Shown in pieces: positions 1-10,191 of a stretch of 64,000 bases of DNA (position 1 is the stretch's first letter; each line of letters starts with the position of its first letter). The stretch spans positions 5,776,166 to 5,840,165 of the forward strand of contig NZ_KI912266.1 in assembly GCF_000235425.2 (NCBI RefSeq), read 5' to 3'. Source of the stretch: Pseudofrankia saprophytica. GTDB taxonomy: Bacteria; Actinomycetota; Actinomycetes; Frankiales; Frankiaceae. Both the position numbers and the translations under genes were made by a program. The notes below the pieces were generated by a model. That model did no database searches, had not been told where the DNA came from, and saw only the letters and a list, made by a program, of their open reading frames with translations.

Positions 1-1152
<1,152 letters not shown>

Positions 1153-1176
1153 CGGCCAGCCGATGCAACAGCGCCG

Positions 1177-1947
1177 TCAGGAGTTGGCCGGGCGGGGCCA
1201 TCCGCCGAACTGCTGAGCAGCCGCGTCGCCGAAGCCGGCTGGCTCTCCCGCCTCGGCGAACGTGCGAGCTATCTGGCGCATCTCCTCCTCCCAGCGCCAC
1301 CCCTTGTGGGCTGCCGCATCGAGCGCGGCGGCGTGGCGTGTGGCGAGCTCAGGCTGAGAGCGCGCCCACTCTGCCGCGAGTGCTTCGTCCACACCGTGGC
1401 GCTTCGCGACGCGGCGGGCACTGATCAGCAGGGCCGCAGTGATCTTGGTCCACGCCGCATAGGTCATCTTCAGCGCCGACGCGGCCGTGTTGTCGCCGTT
1501 CAGCACGACAGCTTCGATGTGGGTGCCGCGAAAGATCGCGGCGACGTCCCCGGCTCGCTCCCCGGACAGGAACACGCGGGTGGTCCCGGGTTGCTCCGGT
1601 GGCGGCCCGATGATCCCGCCGTCGACATACGTGGCTCCGCGGGCCTGAACCACCGCTGCGACGCCGGAAGCGGTGCCCGGGCTGATCGCGTTGGCGTCCA
1701 CGTACAACCCAGAGAAGCCAGCAACCGTCCGGGCGGTCTCCGCCGCGGCAGCGGGTGGGCAGATGGACAGGACAACGTCGCGGTCCCTCAGGTCGACCGA
1801 CTCGCGCATCCCCGCGGCATCCGCGCGACGGCGCGTGCTCGCGCTTCGTCCGGCTGGCAGCCAGGTCACGTCGTGGCCGGAGCCGACCAGCGCCCAGCCC
1901 ACCGCCGCGCCCATCTGCCCCGGGTGAAGAATCGCGATGCGGCTCAC
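1177..1947 (-). CDS. NAD(P)-dependent 6PGDH-like / beta-hydroxyacid dehydrogenase
   Basis: The 256-residue protein opens with a Rossmann motif (IAILHPGQMGAAVGWAL, GxGxxG-like with GQMG), followed by a 6-phosphogluconate dehydrogenase-type NAD-binding fold with VVLSICPP and DANAISPGT. The middle GGIIGPPP and the helical C-terminal part with ALKMTYAAWTK (conserved K) fit the family paired with the DUF1932 domain. It probably oxidises or reduces a small hydroxyacid in the cytoplasm; the substrate cannot be told. It stands alone, convergent with the transposase, and its stop lies 24 bases past the IS end, so its downstream context has been replaced by the IS. No obvious start-site ambiguity. Confidence 0.85.
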   Translation of the reverse strand: MSRIAILHPGQMGAAVGWALVGSGHDVTWLPAGRSASTRRRADAAGMRESVDLRDRDVVLSICPPAAAAETARTVAGFSGLYVDANAISPGTASGVAAVVQARGATYVDGGIIGPPPEQPGTTRVFLSGERAGDVAAIFRGTHIEAVVLNGDNTAASALKMTYAAWTKITAALLISARRVAKRHGVDEALAAEWARSQPELATRHAAALDAAAHKGWRWEEEMRQIARTFAEAGEPAGFGDAAAQQFGGWPRPANS

Positions 1948-2044
1948 CAGGGCATCATCCGCAGTCCGTCACCGCCAGTGGACATCGACCATCCGGCCGC
2001 CTCGCGGCCCAGCAAGGTCGGGAGTTTCTGCTGTATGTCCGTGC

Positions 2045-2312
2045 TCAGATCTCGACGAGGTAGCTCGTGAAGCCGCCGTCGCCGCTCGAGCTGGCGCGAG
2101 ACCTCGGCCGTCAGCAGACTGATCTGCCCGGTCACCGCGGCGACCGCCGCGCGTACCGCGGCCTGACCACGCTCGACTACCGGCCGGCGACGATGCGCCC
2201 CCGACGCGCCCTCCATCCGCGACCCACCCGACGGCAGCTTCGCGGAGGTTGCGGGCACCAGCGCCACACCCACCTCGGACGTCCAGCCCCCAGGTTTCCC
2301 GTCGCCAGTCAT
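2045..2312 (-). pseudogene. Small hypothetical protein, probably frameshifted
   Basis: From the ATG at 2312 the frame gives a plausible short protein (TSEVGVALVPATSAKLPSGG, then AAVRAAVAAVTGQISLLTAE). Near 2075 the reading would have to shift by one base to finish as GFTSYLVEI with a stop at 2045-2047. Without the shift it runs on into unrelated sequence. I do not recognise the family. The helix-rich C-terminus and the clean alternative ending suggest a decayed small gene rather than noise, but this is weak. Confidence 0.35.
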
Positions 2313-3293
2313 CACGGCCCCCGACCACCACCCGCGACGTCACCCGCCGCACCCGGACAAACGCGGCCAGCATCTCACAGACACCAACCGCCACCACACC
2401 TACACCGGCAAGCCGCCGAAAGCCACAAGGATGGGAAGTCCACCGTCGAGGCCCCTGGCCGACCCACTCGTCCGGCAAATGCCTCGGCGTCCGTGGCATA
2501 CACGCGGTACTTGGGCCAGCGCGGCTCAGGCTGCGTCCCCGAGCAGTGCTTCTCCGCAAGCCACTCCACGCCCTCGCCGTGCGAAGCCAGATGTCACTCA
2601 CAGCAGCCACGCGAGGGCCGTCGAGCGAGGACCTCTTTCCGTACGAACCAAGAGCCAGGCCTGTCTACCTGCTCGTTTAGACGACCTCCAAGTAGTCCGA
2701 CTAATAGGTCAAACCTATTGACCCAGGTCGGATGCCAACTACGGAGCGTGGTGGGCCGTGTGTGCCAGCATCCGAACCGTTTGATCTTGGTTGCTGGCCC
2801 CGAAATCGCCGTCCGGCCGGTCGCCACCCGGGCTCTGGCCAGGGACGATGCCCAGTGACCGCGCCGACCTCTACATCATCTACCGAATCGAACAAACGTT
2901 CCGTAGACCTGGTAGGTCCGGCTGCACGTCGGCGCCGACACCGCCCGCGGCCTGGTCGCGCAGATCCGTAGCGACACGCATCTAACACTCGACAACCAGC
3001 CGCCAGAGGCGGCCTCAACCTAGCCCGCGCCGGTCGGCGTGCATAGGACCGTGTCGGCGTGCGCCGGCACGGTCCTATGGGCTCTGGTGCCGGCCCCGGC
3101 CTGCCGCGGCCGAGAGTCGATCCCGGGCGCCGGCGGTACAGGCCACCCACGTGCTGAAGCATCACCCCAGCGGCAAGATCGCCATCACCGCATAGCGAGC
3201 GACACCGCGCGCCATCGAACAGGGGCGCGGCCGGCGGGCGGCGTCCAGGTCTCCGCGATGCCGCGGGCTGACCGGACAGCAGGCCGGCCGCCC
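2313..3293. other. Intergenic stretch without a convincing gene
   Basis: All frames have codon use unlike the surrounding genes and no recognisable domain. The only clear structure is the hairpin at 3043-3078. Probably decayed sequence between the dehydrogenase region and the TetR/MFS module. Confidence 0.5.
3043..3078. terminator. Strong hairpin, possible bidirectional terminator
   Basis: The arms ataggaccgtgtcggcg and cgccggcacggtcctat pair over 17 bp with one mismatch around a 2-base centre. It lies about 215 bases beyond the stop of the TetR gene at 3294. There is no T-tract, as is common in high-GC actinobacteria. A terminator is the simplest reading, but an IS remnant end is possible. 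Confidence 0.45.
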
Positions 3294-3956
3294 CTACTGC
3301 GCCTCGCTGAGATGGACCATGGCGTCGTACAGCTGCTCGTACGTCATCGGCGGCTCGGGGATCGGATGTGCCCGCTCAGCCCGGTAGGCGTCGAGCATGA
3401 GGTGGAGGTAACGCCGCCAGGCGTTGGGCGCCGTGGCGCTGGTGGCCTCGATGATCCTGCCGTTCGACCAGATGAGGTTGACGATGTCGGCCAGGGTGAT
3501 ATCGCGGCGAGCCTCGCCGGCTTCTTGGGCCCGGGTGAGCATGTCCACGATCTGCTGGCACATCTCGTCGTGGATGCGCTCGGTCTCGGCGCTGTCGGTG
3601 AAGCGGCGGGAGAGGAAGTCGTTGAAACCCCGGTCTCCCGCCTGCATGCCGAACAGGTGCTCCAGGTAGTAGACGAACCCTTCCCACGGGTCGTTCATCT
3701 CCAGGGCCTTGTTGGCCCCGTCGAGGAACTCCTGAAGCCGGGGCTGGAAGGCGGCCATGAGCAGGTCCAGGCGGGTTGGGAAGTGGCGGTACAGGGTGCC
3801 GATGGCAACGCCAGCGTCGCGTGCGATCTTCTCCAAGGAGGCATCCACGCCGTGTGCGGCGAATTCGCGCTGCGCCGCGGCGAGGAGCTTGTCTCGGTGC
3901 TCCCGGGCGTCACGGCGCAGGGGCCTTCGCATCTGCTCAACGTCGCTGCGGCTCAC
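3294..3956 (-). CDS. TetR/AcrR-family transcriptional regulator
   Basis: The 220-residue protein has the canonical N-terminal helix-turn-helix (HRDKLLAAAQREFAAHGV, LEKIARDAGVAIGTLYRHFP) at about residues 20-70 and an all-helical ligand-binding C-terminus. It is divergent from the MFS gene at 4443. The 486-base gap between them carries three repeated operator-like sequences, so it most likely represses the MFS-SDR-reductase-LLM genes and perhaps itself. The inducer is unknown; the enzymes suggest an electrophile or a drug-like compound. Confidence 0.92.
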   Translation of the reverse strand: MSRSDVEQMRRPLRRDAREHRDKLLAAAQREFAAHGVDASLEKIARDAGVAIGTLYRHFPTRLDLLMAAFQPRLQEFLDGANKALEMNDPWEGFVYYLEHLFGMQAGDRGFNDFLSRRFTDSAETERIHDEMCQQIVDMLTRAQEAGEARRDITLADIVNLIWSNGRIIEATSATAPNAWRRYLHLMLDAYRAERAHPIPEPPMTYEQLYDAMVHLSEAQ

Positions 3957-4326
3957 TTCGTCAGTCTACCGGCGATACTGAGGGTGGCCTCCCTTTCTGT
4001 GCCGCTCAGGAGCCCGGCAGAGCGCGGTTGACCTCGGTGAGCTCGTCGGCATGGTCGTGCGCGACGTGGCTGACGGCGCGCCGCAGCACCGTGGCGCCCG
4101 CCATCTGGCTGACGATCCCGGGGGCCCTCCCGCGAGCATGACGTTCGTTCGGTGCCCTGGCACGGTGGCAGGGCTGAGAACAGGCCAGGTGGCTGCCGGG
4201 GCCGGGCGGTACCCGGCCTGGATGTCGCCGCCGTCGCGGGCAGCGTTCGCGACCAGGCGGCGAGGGGCACCTTGTCTTCCTTCGTCTCCTTGGTGCCGCC
4301 AGATGTCGAGGCCCGAAACTCCTGCC

Positions 4327-4407
4327 AAGATGAGGCACCCCTCCGGAATAGAGTGAGGTACCCCTCCGTTTGTACGGGCAGCAACAAACGGAGGGGTGCC
4401 TCATCTT
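4327..4407. promoter_or_regulatory. Triple operator-like repeat between TetR and MFS
   Basis: Three related blocks are seen. Block A (4327-4345, aagatgaggcacccctccg) is an exact 19-bp reverse complement of part of block C (4384-4407). Block B (4354-4373, tgaggtacccctccgtttgt) is a direct repeat of A and pairs with C over about 14 bp around a 10-base loop. The array ends 35 bases before the MFS start. Direct plus inverted copies upstream of a gene divergent from a TetR gene are most simply operator sites; an attenuating hairpin is the alternative. Confidence 0.6.
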
Positions 4408-4442
4408 GGCGCTCTGACTTGACCGCACGAGGAGCGAAGCAG

Positions 4443-5984
4443 ATGAGCACTATGGAGCCCTCCGGGGCGCAGGCGCCTCAGCGGCCCGCGGAGGCCGTCG
4501 GGGCGCACCTGGCCGCTTCGCCCGATCCCCATGACGAGCGGCGCTGGATGGCCCTGGGTGTCCTCGTCATCGCCCAGATCATGATCCTGCTGGATGCGAC
4601 CGTCGTGAACGTTGCCCTGCCCTCGGCGCAGGCCGACCTCGGCTTCTCCGACGCCAGCCGCCAGTGGGTGATCACCGCCTACGTGCTGGCCTTCGGCAGC
4701 TTGCTTCCGCTGGGAGGCCGGCTGGGCGACGCGCTCGGCCGCAAGACCATGTTCATCGTGGGACTGCTGGGGTTCGCGATTGCCTCCGCTGCCGGCGGCG
4801 CGGCCCCGAACATCGGCACGCTGATCGCCGCCAGGGCCGTCCAGGGCGGGTTCGCCGCAGTTCTCGCGCCGGCGGCGTTGTCGCTGATCACGGTGATTTT
4901 CACCGACCTCAAGGACCTGAACAAGGCGTTCGGGATCTTCGGTGCAGTGTCCGGCAGCGCCGGCGCCGTCGGCCTGCTGCTGGGCGGGCTGCTGACCGAC
5001 TACGTGGACTGGCGCTGGTGCATGTACGTCAACATCGTCCTCGCGGTCGCCGGGATCATCGGTGGCCTCACGCTGCTGCACAACTCCGCCGAGCCCGACA
5101 AGCCCAGGCTTTCCGTGTCGAGCACGGTCGTCGGCTCGGCGGCGATCTTCGGGTTGGTCTTCGGGTCGGCCAAGGCCCAGACCGACGGCTGGGGCTCGGC
5201 GGTCACACTGACCCCGCTCATCGCCGGCGGTCTCCTACTGGCCGGCTTCGTCGTGCTCCAGAAGGTCGCCCGCCACCCGCTCATCCCGCTGCGGGTGGTC
5301 GCCGACCGCAACCGTGGTGCCGCCTACCTGACGCTCTTCCTGGCGAACGCGGCGGTGTTCGCGCTGTTCCTGTTCCTGACCTATTACTTCCAGGGCGTGC
5401 TGGGCTACTCGCCGATCATGACCGGCGTCGCGTTCCTGCCGATGATGGCGGCGATCGCCGTGGTCGCCACGCTGACCCAGGGCGTGCTGCTGCGGCGCCT
5501 GACCATGCGGGTCATCGTCGCCGCCGGCTTGATCGCCTCCGGTGCCGGAGCCGCACTGCTGACCCAGGCCGGTGCGGGCAGCCCGTACGCGACCTGGGTG
5601 CTGCCCGGGCTGGTCCTGGTCGGGACCGGCATCGGGTCGGCCGCCGTCGTGGCAGTCGCGGTCGGGCAGCTGGGTGTCGATCCGCGCGACGCTGGTACGG
5701 CGGGGGCGCTCAACAACGTCTCCCAGCAGCTCGGCTCGGCGCTCGGCGTCGCCTTGATCAGCACCTTCGTCGCCACCGCCACCAGCCACTACCTGACCCG
5801 CCACGGCAGCACTGCCGTCGTCGACGCAACCGTGCACGGGTTCACCGTCGGCTACTGGTGGGCCGCTGGCGTCTTCTGGGCCGCTGCCGTCCTCTGCAGT
5901 GCCCTGATCCGCGGCGGCACCCGGCTCCATCACGAGGCCGGCCAGCCCGAGCCCCTCGACGAGATCGCCGGCGGACTGATCTGA
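4443..5984 (+). CDS. DHA2-type MFS efflux transporter
   Basis: The 513-residue protein has about 14 hydrophobic segments and the drug:H+ antiporter-2 signatures: LDATVVNVALPS in TM1, GGRLGDALGRKTMF (motif A) in loop 2-3 and a QQLGSALGVAL segment near the end. It should export a hydrophobic or toxic compound across the plasma membrane using the proton gradient. The ATG at 4443 is preferred over upstream in-frame codons because GGAG (4431-4434) stands 8 bases before it and the protein then begins just ahead of the first membrane helix. It heads a same-strand group with the SDR, reductase and LLM genes and is probably controlled by the divergent TetR. Confidence 0.9.
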   Translation: MSTMEPSGAQAPQRPAEAVGAHLAASPDPHDERRWMALGVLVIAQIMILLDATVVNVALPSAQADLGFSDASRQWVITAYVLAFGSLLPLGGRLGDALGRKTMFIVGLLGFAIASAAGGAAPNIGTLIAARAVQGGFAAVLAPAALSLITVIFTDLKDLNKAFGIFGAVSGSAGAVGLLLGGLLTDYVDWRWCMYVNIVLAVAGIIGGLTLLHNSAEPDKPRLSVSSTVVGSAAIFGLVFGSAKAQTDGWGSAVTLTPLIAGGLLLAGFVVLQKVARHPLIPLRVVADRNRGAAYLTLFLANAAVFALFLFLTYYFQGVLGYSPIMTGVAFLPMMAAIAVVATLTQGVLLRRLTMRVIVAAGLIASGAGAALLTQAGAGSPYATWVLPGLVLVGTGIGSAAVVAVAVGQLGVDPRDAGTAGALNNVSQQLGSALGVALISTFVATATSHYLTRHGSTAVVDATVHGFTVGYWWAAGVFWAAAVLCSALIRGGTRLHHEAGQPEPLDEIAGGLI

Positions 5985-6076
5985 CAGCCCGTGGCGGGCA
6001 GCGCCCCGGTGGGGGGACGGATCGCGGCGCCAACCAGCAAGACGCGAACCACAACCGACAGAAAGGCCAGTTCACC

Positions 6077-6811
6077 ATGCCCAAGCTCGACGGCAAGGTC
6101 GCAGTGATCACCGGAGCGACGTCTGGGATGGCGCTAGCAACGGCCAAGCTGTTCGTGGCCGAAGGCGCACACGTGTTCATCACCGGACGACGCAAGGACA
6201 AAGTGGACGAGGCGGTCACCGCCATCGGCCACAACGTAACGGGCGTGCAGGCGGACTCAGGAAATCTGAACGACCTTGCCCGCTTGGCCGAGACCGTGCG
6301 GGAGCATCACGGACGAGTCGACGTCCTGTTCGCCAGCGCCGGAGTCGGCTCGGTATCCGACCCGCTGGGCAGCATCACCCCGGACTCGTTCGACACGCTC
6401 GTGGCCGTCAACTTCCGGGGCACCGTGTTCACCGTTCAATACCTGCTGCCGTTGATGAGCGACGGCGCGTCGGTCATCTTGAACGGCACGACCAGCGCGA
6501 CCAAGGGCATCCCCGGCGCCGGGGTGTACTCGGCCAGCAAGGCAGCCGTTCGCTCACTCGCGCGCACCTGGGCTGCGGAGCTGAAGGACCGCGGCATCCG
6601 GGTAAACGTCATCAGTCCCGGCTCGATCGACACCGCGCTCTTCAGCACCGTCACCCCGGAATTCCGGGAGCAGATCACCTCCGCCATCCCCCTAGGACGG
6701 CTGGGGACCAGTGAGGAGATCGCGGCCACCGCGCTGTTCCTCGCCTCTCCGGACGCCAGCTTCATCACCGGCGCAAACCTGGTCGTCGATGGCGGGTTCA
6801 GTCAAGTCTGA
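6077..6811 (+). CDS. SDR-family oxidoreductase
   Basis: The 244-residue classical short-chain dehydrogenase has the cofactor motif TGATSGMA near the N-terminus. ASAG stands in place of NNAG. The catalytic Tyr and Lys are in YSASKAAV, with Ser/Thr in LNGTTSATKG, and PGSIDT and a GGFSQV end follow. It probably reduces a carbonyl with NAD(P)H. The start has aGAAAGG at 6060-6066. It lies 92 bases after the MFS stop and 80 before the next gene, consistent with one TetR-controlled unit for reductive handling of a reactive substrate. Confidence 0.92.
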   Translation: MPKLDGKVAVITGATSGMALATAKLFVAEGAHVFITGRRKDKVDEAVTAIGHNVTGVQADSGNLNDLARLAETVREHHGRVDVLFASAGVGSVSDPLGSITPDSFDTLVAVNFRGTVFTVQYLLPLMSDGASVILNGTTSATKGIPGAGVYSASKAAVRSLARTWAAELKDRGIRVNVISPGSIDTALFSTVTPEFREQITSAIPLGRLGTSEEIAATALFLASPDASFITGANLVVDGGFSQV

Positions 6812-6891
6812 CGCCATCCGGCCGGGCAGCCGACCCCCGATCCCCTTAAGCAAAAAGTTCATCCCAGACTACAGAAAGTGAGCGCCCGTCC

Positions 6892-7512
6892 ATGAGTGGC
6901 ATCAGCTTCGTCGGCCTGGGCGGCATGGCCCGCGCCATAGCCGCCCGCGCGGTCGAGGGCGGCAACGCCGTCGAGGTCATCGGCCGCGACCAGGCCAAGG
7001 CCAAGGACCTGGCCGCCGCCCTCGGCGGCGGCGCGACGGCCGGGACATTCGGCGCCGCGCCGGCCGGCGACATCGTCATCCTCGCCGTGCCCTACGCCAG
7101 CGCCGCGCAGGTCCTCGCCCAGTACGGGGACGCACTGGCCGGCAAGGTCGTCATCGATATCTCGAACACCTTCAACGCCGACGCCACCGCGCTGGTCACC
7201 CCTGACGGCACGTCCGGCGCGCAGGAGATCGCCAAGGCCGCCCCGGCCAGCGCGCACGTCGTGAAGGCGTTCAACACCGTCTTCGGCCACGTCCTGGCCC
7301 AGGGCGGCCCGCTGGACGTGCTCATCGCCGGCGACGACGCGGACGCCAAGGCGAGCGTGTCGGCGTTCATCGAGAGCCTCGGGCTGCGCCCGCTGGATGC
7401 CGGCGACCTGGCGGCGGCGCGCTGGCTGGAGGCGGCGGGCCCGCTGCTGATGGGCCTGGCCAGCCATGGCGCAGGGTTCAACATCAGCCTCGGCGTCAAC
7501 GTCCCGGACTGA
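6892..7512 (+). CDS. NADPH-dependent F420 reductase-like protein
   Basis: The 206-residue single-domain Rossmann protein begins FVGLGGMARAIA (GxGxMA nucleotide-binding loop) and has VIGRDQAKAKDLA (position of NADP 2'-phosphate recognition), VILAVPY, ISNTFN and HVVKAFNTVFG. This layout matches the F420-NADP+ oxidoreductase family and its relatives, which pass hydride between NADPH and a deazaflavin. It sits before an LLM oxidoreductase, a class that often uses F420 or FMN, so it may supply reduced cofactor. It could instead be a ferric-reductase-like paralogue. A second member lies at 10925. Confidence 0.85.
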   Translation: MSGISFVGLGGMARAIAARAVEGGNAVEVIGRDQAKAKDLAAALGGGATAGTFGAAPAGDIVILAVPYASAAQVLAQYGDALAGKVVIDISNTFNADATALVTPDGTSGAQEIAKAAPASAHVVKAFNTVFGHVLAQGGPLDVLIAGDDADAKASVSAFIESLGLRPLDAGDLAAARWLEAAGPLLMGLASHGAGFNISLGVNVPD

Positions 7513-7555
7513 AGCCCGCTTGCAGTTCTAGCACCGCGCACTGGCACCCGGCGGC

Positions 7556-7591
7556 CATCCCGGGCAGGCAGGGTTCCGCCTGCCCGGGATG
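7556..7591 (+). terminator. Factor-independent-like hairpin terminator
   Basis: A perfect 14-bp stem (catcccgggcaggc / gcctgcccgggatg) with an 8-base loop follows the reductase stop at 7512. It precedes the ribosome-binding site of the next gene and contains the earlier ATG at 7589, which argues against that codon as the LLM start. No T-tract. Confidence 0.65.
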
Positions 7592-7741
7592 TCGGCGGCC
7601 CCTGCGCCATCCGACCTGCAGGCAATCGACTCTGAGCACCCGGGACTGCCCGCGTCCGGCACTGGCGAAGACGTCATCAAGCAGGTCGGCGACAACATCT
7701 CATCGTGGCTGGCCACACACGAAAGACTGAAGGAGACACCC

Positions 7742-8596
7742 GTGCCTGACTACGGCCATCCTCTGCGTTTCGCAACGTTCATCTCTCCCGCCAACTCCCC
7801 GGCGCGCCGTCCGGTCGAGCTGGCGCAGCACAGTGAGCGGCTCGGTTTCGACTTCGTCACCTTCCAGGATCATCCCTACCAGTCGAGTTTCCTCGATACC
7901 TGGACCCTGCTGAGCTGGGTGGCAGCGCGGACCGAGCGGATCGGCGTGTCCGCCAACGTGCTGAACCTGCCGCTGCGCCAGCCCCCCGCCGTGCTCGCCC
8001 GCGCGGCTGCCAGCCTCGACCTGCTCTCCGGTGGACGGACGAGCCTCGGGATCGGGGCCGGCTTCTACTGGGACGCCGTGCAGGCGGCCGGCGGACGGCG
8101 GCTGACCCCGCTGCAGGGCGTGGCGGCGCTCGGCGAGGCCATCGACGTGATCCGCGGGATCTGGGACGCCGACGTGCCCGGCACCCTCAATGCCGACGGC
8201 GAGTTCTACAAGGTCCACGGCGCCGAGCGCGGACCCGCGCCCGCACACGAGATCCCGATCTGGCTCGGCGCCCACAAGCCGAGGATGCAGGACCTGGTGG
8301 GACGCAAGGCCGACGGCTGGCTACCGTCGCTGCCGGTCATGGAGCCCGGCGGCCTGCCCAAGGGAAACGCGATCATCGACGACGCCGCACGGGCCGCGGG
8401 CCGCGACCCCCGCGAGATCACCCGTCTGCTCAACATCTTCCCGGACCAGCAGACCCCGGAAGCACTGGCCCAGATGACCCTCCAGGACGGCGTCAGCATC
8501 TTCATCCTGGCCAGCGACGACCTGGACGTGCTCGAACGCTTCGCCGCCGAATCGATACCCGCCGTACGCGAACACGTCGCCCGGGGACGCAAATAG
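7742..8596 (+). CDS. LLM-class flavin-dependent oxidoreductase
   Basis: The 284-residue TIM-barrel protein of the luciferase-like monooxygenase superfamily begins VPDYGHPLRFATFISPANSP. Family features are SERLGFDFVTFQDHPYQ, LSWVAARTERIGVSANVLN, ASLDLLSGGRTSLGIGAGFY and IWLGAHKPRMQDLVGRKADG. The cofactor is FMN or F420. The GTG at 7742 is chosen because AGGAG (7731-7735) lies 6 bases upstream; an earlier in-frame ATG sits inside a terminator hairpin. The hairpin may give this gene partial independence from the reductase. It likely reduces or oxidises the compound handled by the MFS module. Confidence 0.9.
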   Translation: MPDYGHPLRFATFISPANSPARRPVELAQHSERLGFDFVTFQDHPYQSSFLDTWTLLSWVAARTERIGVSANVLNLPLRQPPAVLARAAASLDLLSGGRTSLGIGAGFYWDAVQAAGGRRLTPLQGVAALGEAIDVIRGIWDADVPGTLNADGEFYKVHGAERGPAPAHEIPIWLGAHKPRMQDLVGRKADGWLPSLPVMEPGGLPKGNAIIDDAARAAGRDPREITRLLNIFPDQQTPEALAQMTLQDGVSIFILASDDLDVLERFAAESIPAVREHVARGRK

Positions 8597-8597
8597 C

Positions 8598-8897
8598 ACG
8601 CGTGCCCGCTTCGGCATCACTCACGCGCCGGCCGCCGACCGGCCTGAGCTCTACCTCGAAGCATTCGTGACCTCCCGTCCGCATGCGGGCCGTGAGGTCG
8701 GCCGGCATCTGCTCGCTGCGGTCATCCGCGAGGCAAACTCCCGCGGCGCCGAACAACTGCGGGCTGACTGCTGGGCCGGCGGCGACGGACGACTCGTTCG
8801 CTACCACGAGCAGCAAGGCTTCACATCGGCCGAGACCTTCCACATCGGCACCTGGGCCGGACAGCTACTCGTACTCCCGCTCACCCCAAGGCACTGA
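8598..8897 (+). pseudogene. GNAT acetyltransferase, C-terminal remnant
   Basis: The open frame reads YLEAFVTSRPHAGREVGRHL, LAAVIREANSRGAEQLRADC and VRYHEQQGFTSAETF. These match the acetyl-CoA binding loop (R-x-x-G-x-G/V-like GREVG) and the strand-helix end of GNAT enzymes. The N-terminal half is missing and no good start exists; the frame begins immediately after the LLM stop. A short GTG-started peptide (8667) could still be translated, but it lacks most of the fold. Confidence 0.6.
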
Positions 8898-9468
8898 TCA
8901 ACGCGGCGCCGCTCAGCTGCGGGCGCCGACCAGGTTTGGCTCAGATCAACGCGGCGGGCCCGCGGGTGCACTCGCAGCCCGCTCCGCATTTCGGGCGTCG
9001 CGAGGGTCGCTGCCATTGATCGCTGTGAGGGCGGGGCGGGGAAGAATCGCTTCGATTCTGTGGGCGGCGGTGGTGGCGCTGTTCGAACCCTGCTGTATTT
9101 GCGCTCGCCGATTCGGCGGTGGACCGACCTCCCGCGCCGGCTGCGGGCCGTGGGGTGATGCTGGACTTCGGCGGGGGCCTGAGGGCCGACTGTTGATCAT
9201 GCCAATTGATGGATGACCGTTTCGGTGTCCGCCGGTGTGGTGGATCGTGTTCTATCTGGACTGCCGGCCCGCCACGGCCACTGGGCGGAGGCTGGGGTGG
9301 GCTAGCGGAGGAGAAGCGCGACACCCCATCCCGCTCGATCCGTCACTACGGTGCTGCTGGTCGTCCGAGGACGACGGCCACCTGGCGATGTCCGAAGCTG
9401 GCCCTGGCGGATCGATCCGATCCGATGTCCACATGCATCTGGACATGTCGCCGCCTGCCGTCTTATGG
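8898..9468. other. Gap without a recognisable gene
   Basis: Several long open frames exist on both strands, but only because of GC bias. Their residue composition is Arg/Pro/Ser-rich and no motif is recognisable. Confidence 0.5.
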
Positions 9469-9724
9469 GTGGACCGTAACGCCCACCTGCTGGAGCAGAA
9501 TCGGCATTCGTTGACCTGCTGCGCGACGCCGATTGGTCCGTGCCGGTCTCGACCTGCCCGGGTTGGACCCTCACCCAGCTTCTGCGTCACGTCGCTCGCG
9601 GTCCGCGTTGGGCCGCGGCGATCGTGCGGACCCGGTCTCGGGAAGCGATCGACCCGCGCGGGGTTTCCGGTGGCAGGCCGCCGGCGGACCGTGTGGGCGT
9701 GCTCGCCTGGTTTCAGGAAGGTCC
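9469..9724 (+). pseudogene. Mycothiol-dependent maleylpyruvate isomerase, N-terminal half
   Basis: GTG 9469 starts VDRNAHLLEQNR. After a one-base loss near 9503 the reading continues AFVDLLRDADWSVPVSTCPG, WTLTQLLRHVARGPRWAAAI and GVLAWFQEGPR. This is the N-terminal helical bundle of the MDMPI family, including the conserved PTCPGWT-like and H-x-x-R elements of the metal/mycothiol site. At about 9725 it runs into an IS3 OrfA remnant on the other strand. The missing C-terminal part of the same family is found on the opposite strand at 15219-15368. Confidence 0.7.
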
Positions 9725-9726
9725 GC

Positions 9727-9981
9727 GGCCCGCGGCCTTCCGCAAGATCTTGACCTCGTCCTCCAACTCGGCGATCCGCACCTGAGCGGCCCGCAGGGCC
9801 GCCGACTCGACCGCCCGGCTGGTGGGTGTCTTGAGCCCACGATCGATCAGGTCCCGCGACCGCCAGCCGTACAGGCAGGACTCGGCGATCCCAACGAGGC
9901 CCCGACGTCACGGACTGAACGGCCCCACGCGACCAGGTCCAAGGCACGACGACGGAACTCCGGCGGGTACGGCTTGGGCAC
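9727..9981 (-). pseudogene. IS3-family OrfA (HTH) remnant
   Basis: GTG 9981 has GGAGG upstream and starts VPKPYPPEFRRRALDLVAWG. After a one-base loss near 9890 it continues GIAESCLYGWRSRDLIDRGL, then RIAELEDEVKILRKAAG, the classic OrfA helix-turn-helix plus leucine zipper. OrfB is absent; the remnant joins directly to the isomerase fragment. Not able to transpose. Confidence 0.72.
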
Positions 9982-10191
9982 GAGCAGTGGCCTCCTTCAG
10001 GCAGCCACCGAACCGTAGAACTCCTCACTTCCGAGTCCGCCGAACGGGATCAACATCACCGGCGCCACTGGCAACGATCCACGCTGACGCTGTGAGGAGT
10101 CCCGCGCGGGAACTCGGACCTACTCCCTTGACTGCGGTCCTTGATCGTTTGATGAGGATGCGGTGGCGGTGATCCGGAAGGGTCACGCCGC

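Noticed and set aside
1969-2610. A 213-codon minus-strand frame
   Set aside because: Arg/Ser/Gly-rich composition without motif; a better, though frameshifted, small frame overlaps it.
4664-6811. A 715-codon frame covering the MFS gene in another frame and the SDR
   Set aside because: Only the last 244 codons are a real protein; the first part is an Arg-rich shadow of the MFS gene.
7589-7741. Longer N-terminus of the LLM oxidoreductase from ATG 7589
   Set aside because: The ATG lies in a terminator hairpin without RBS, and the extra residues do not belong to the LLM fold; GTG 7742 has AGGAG.
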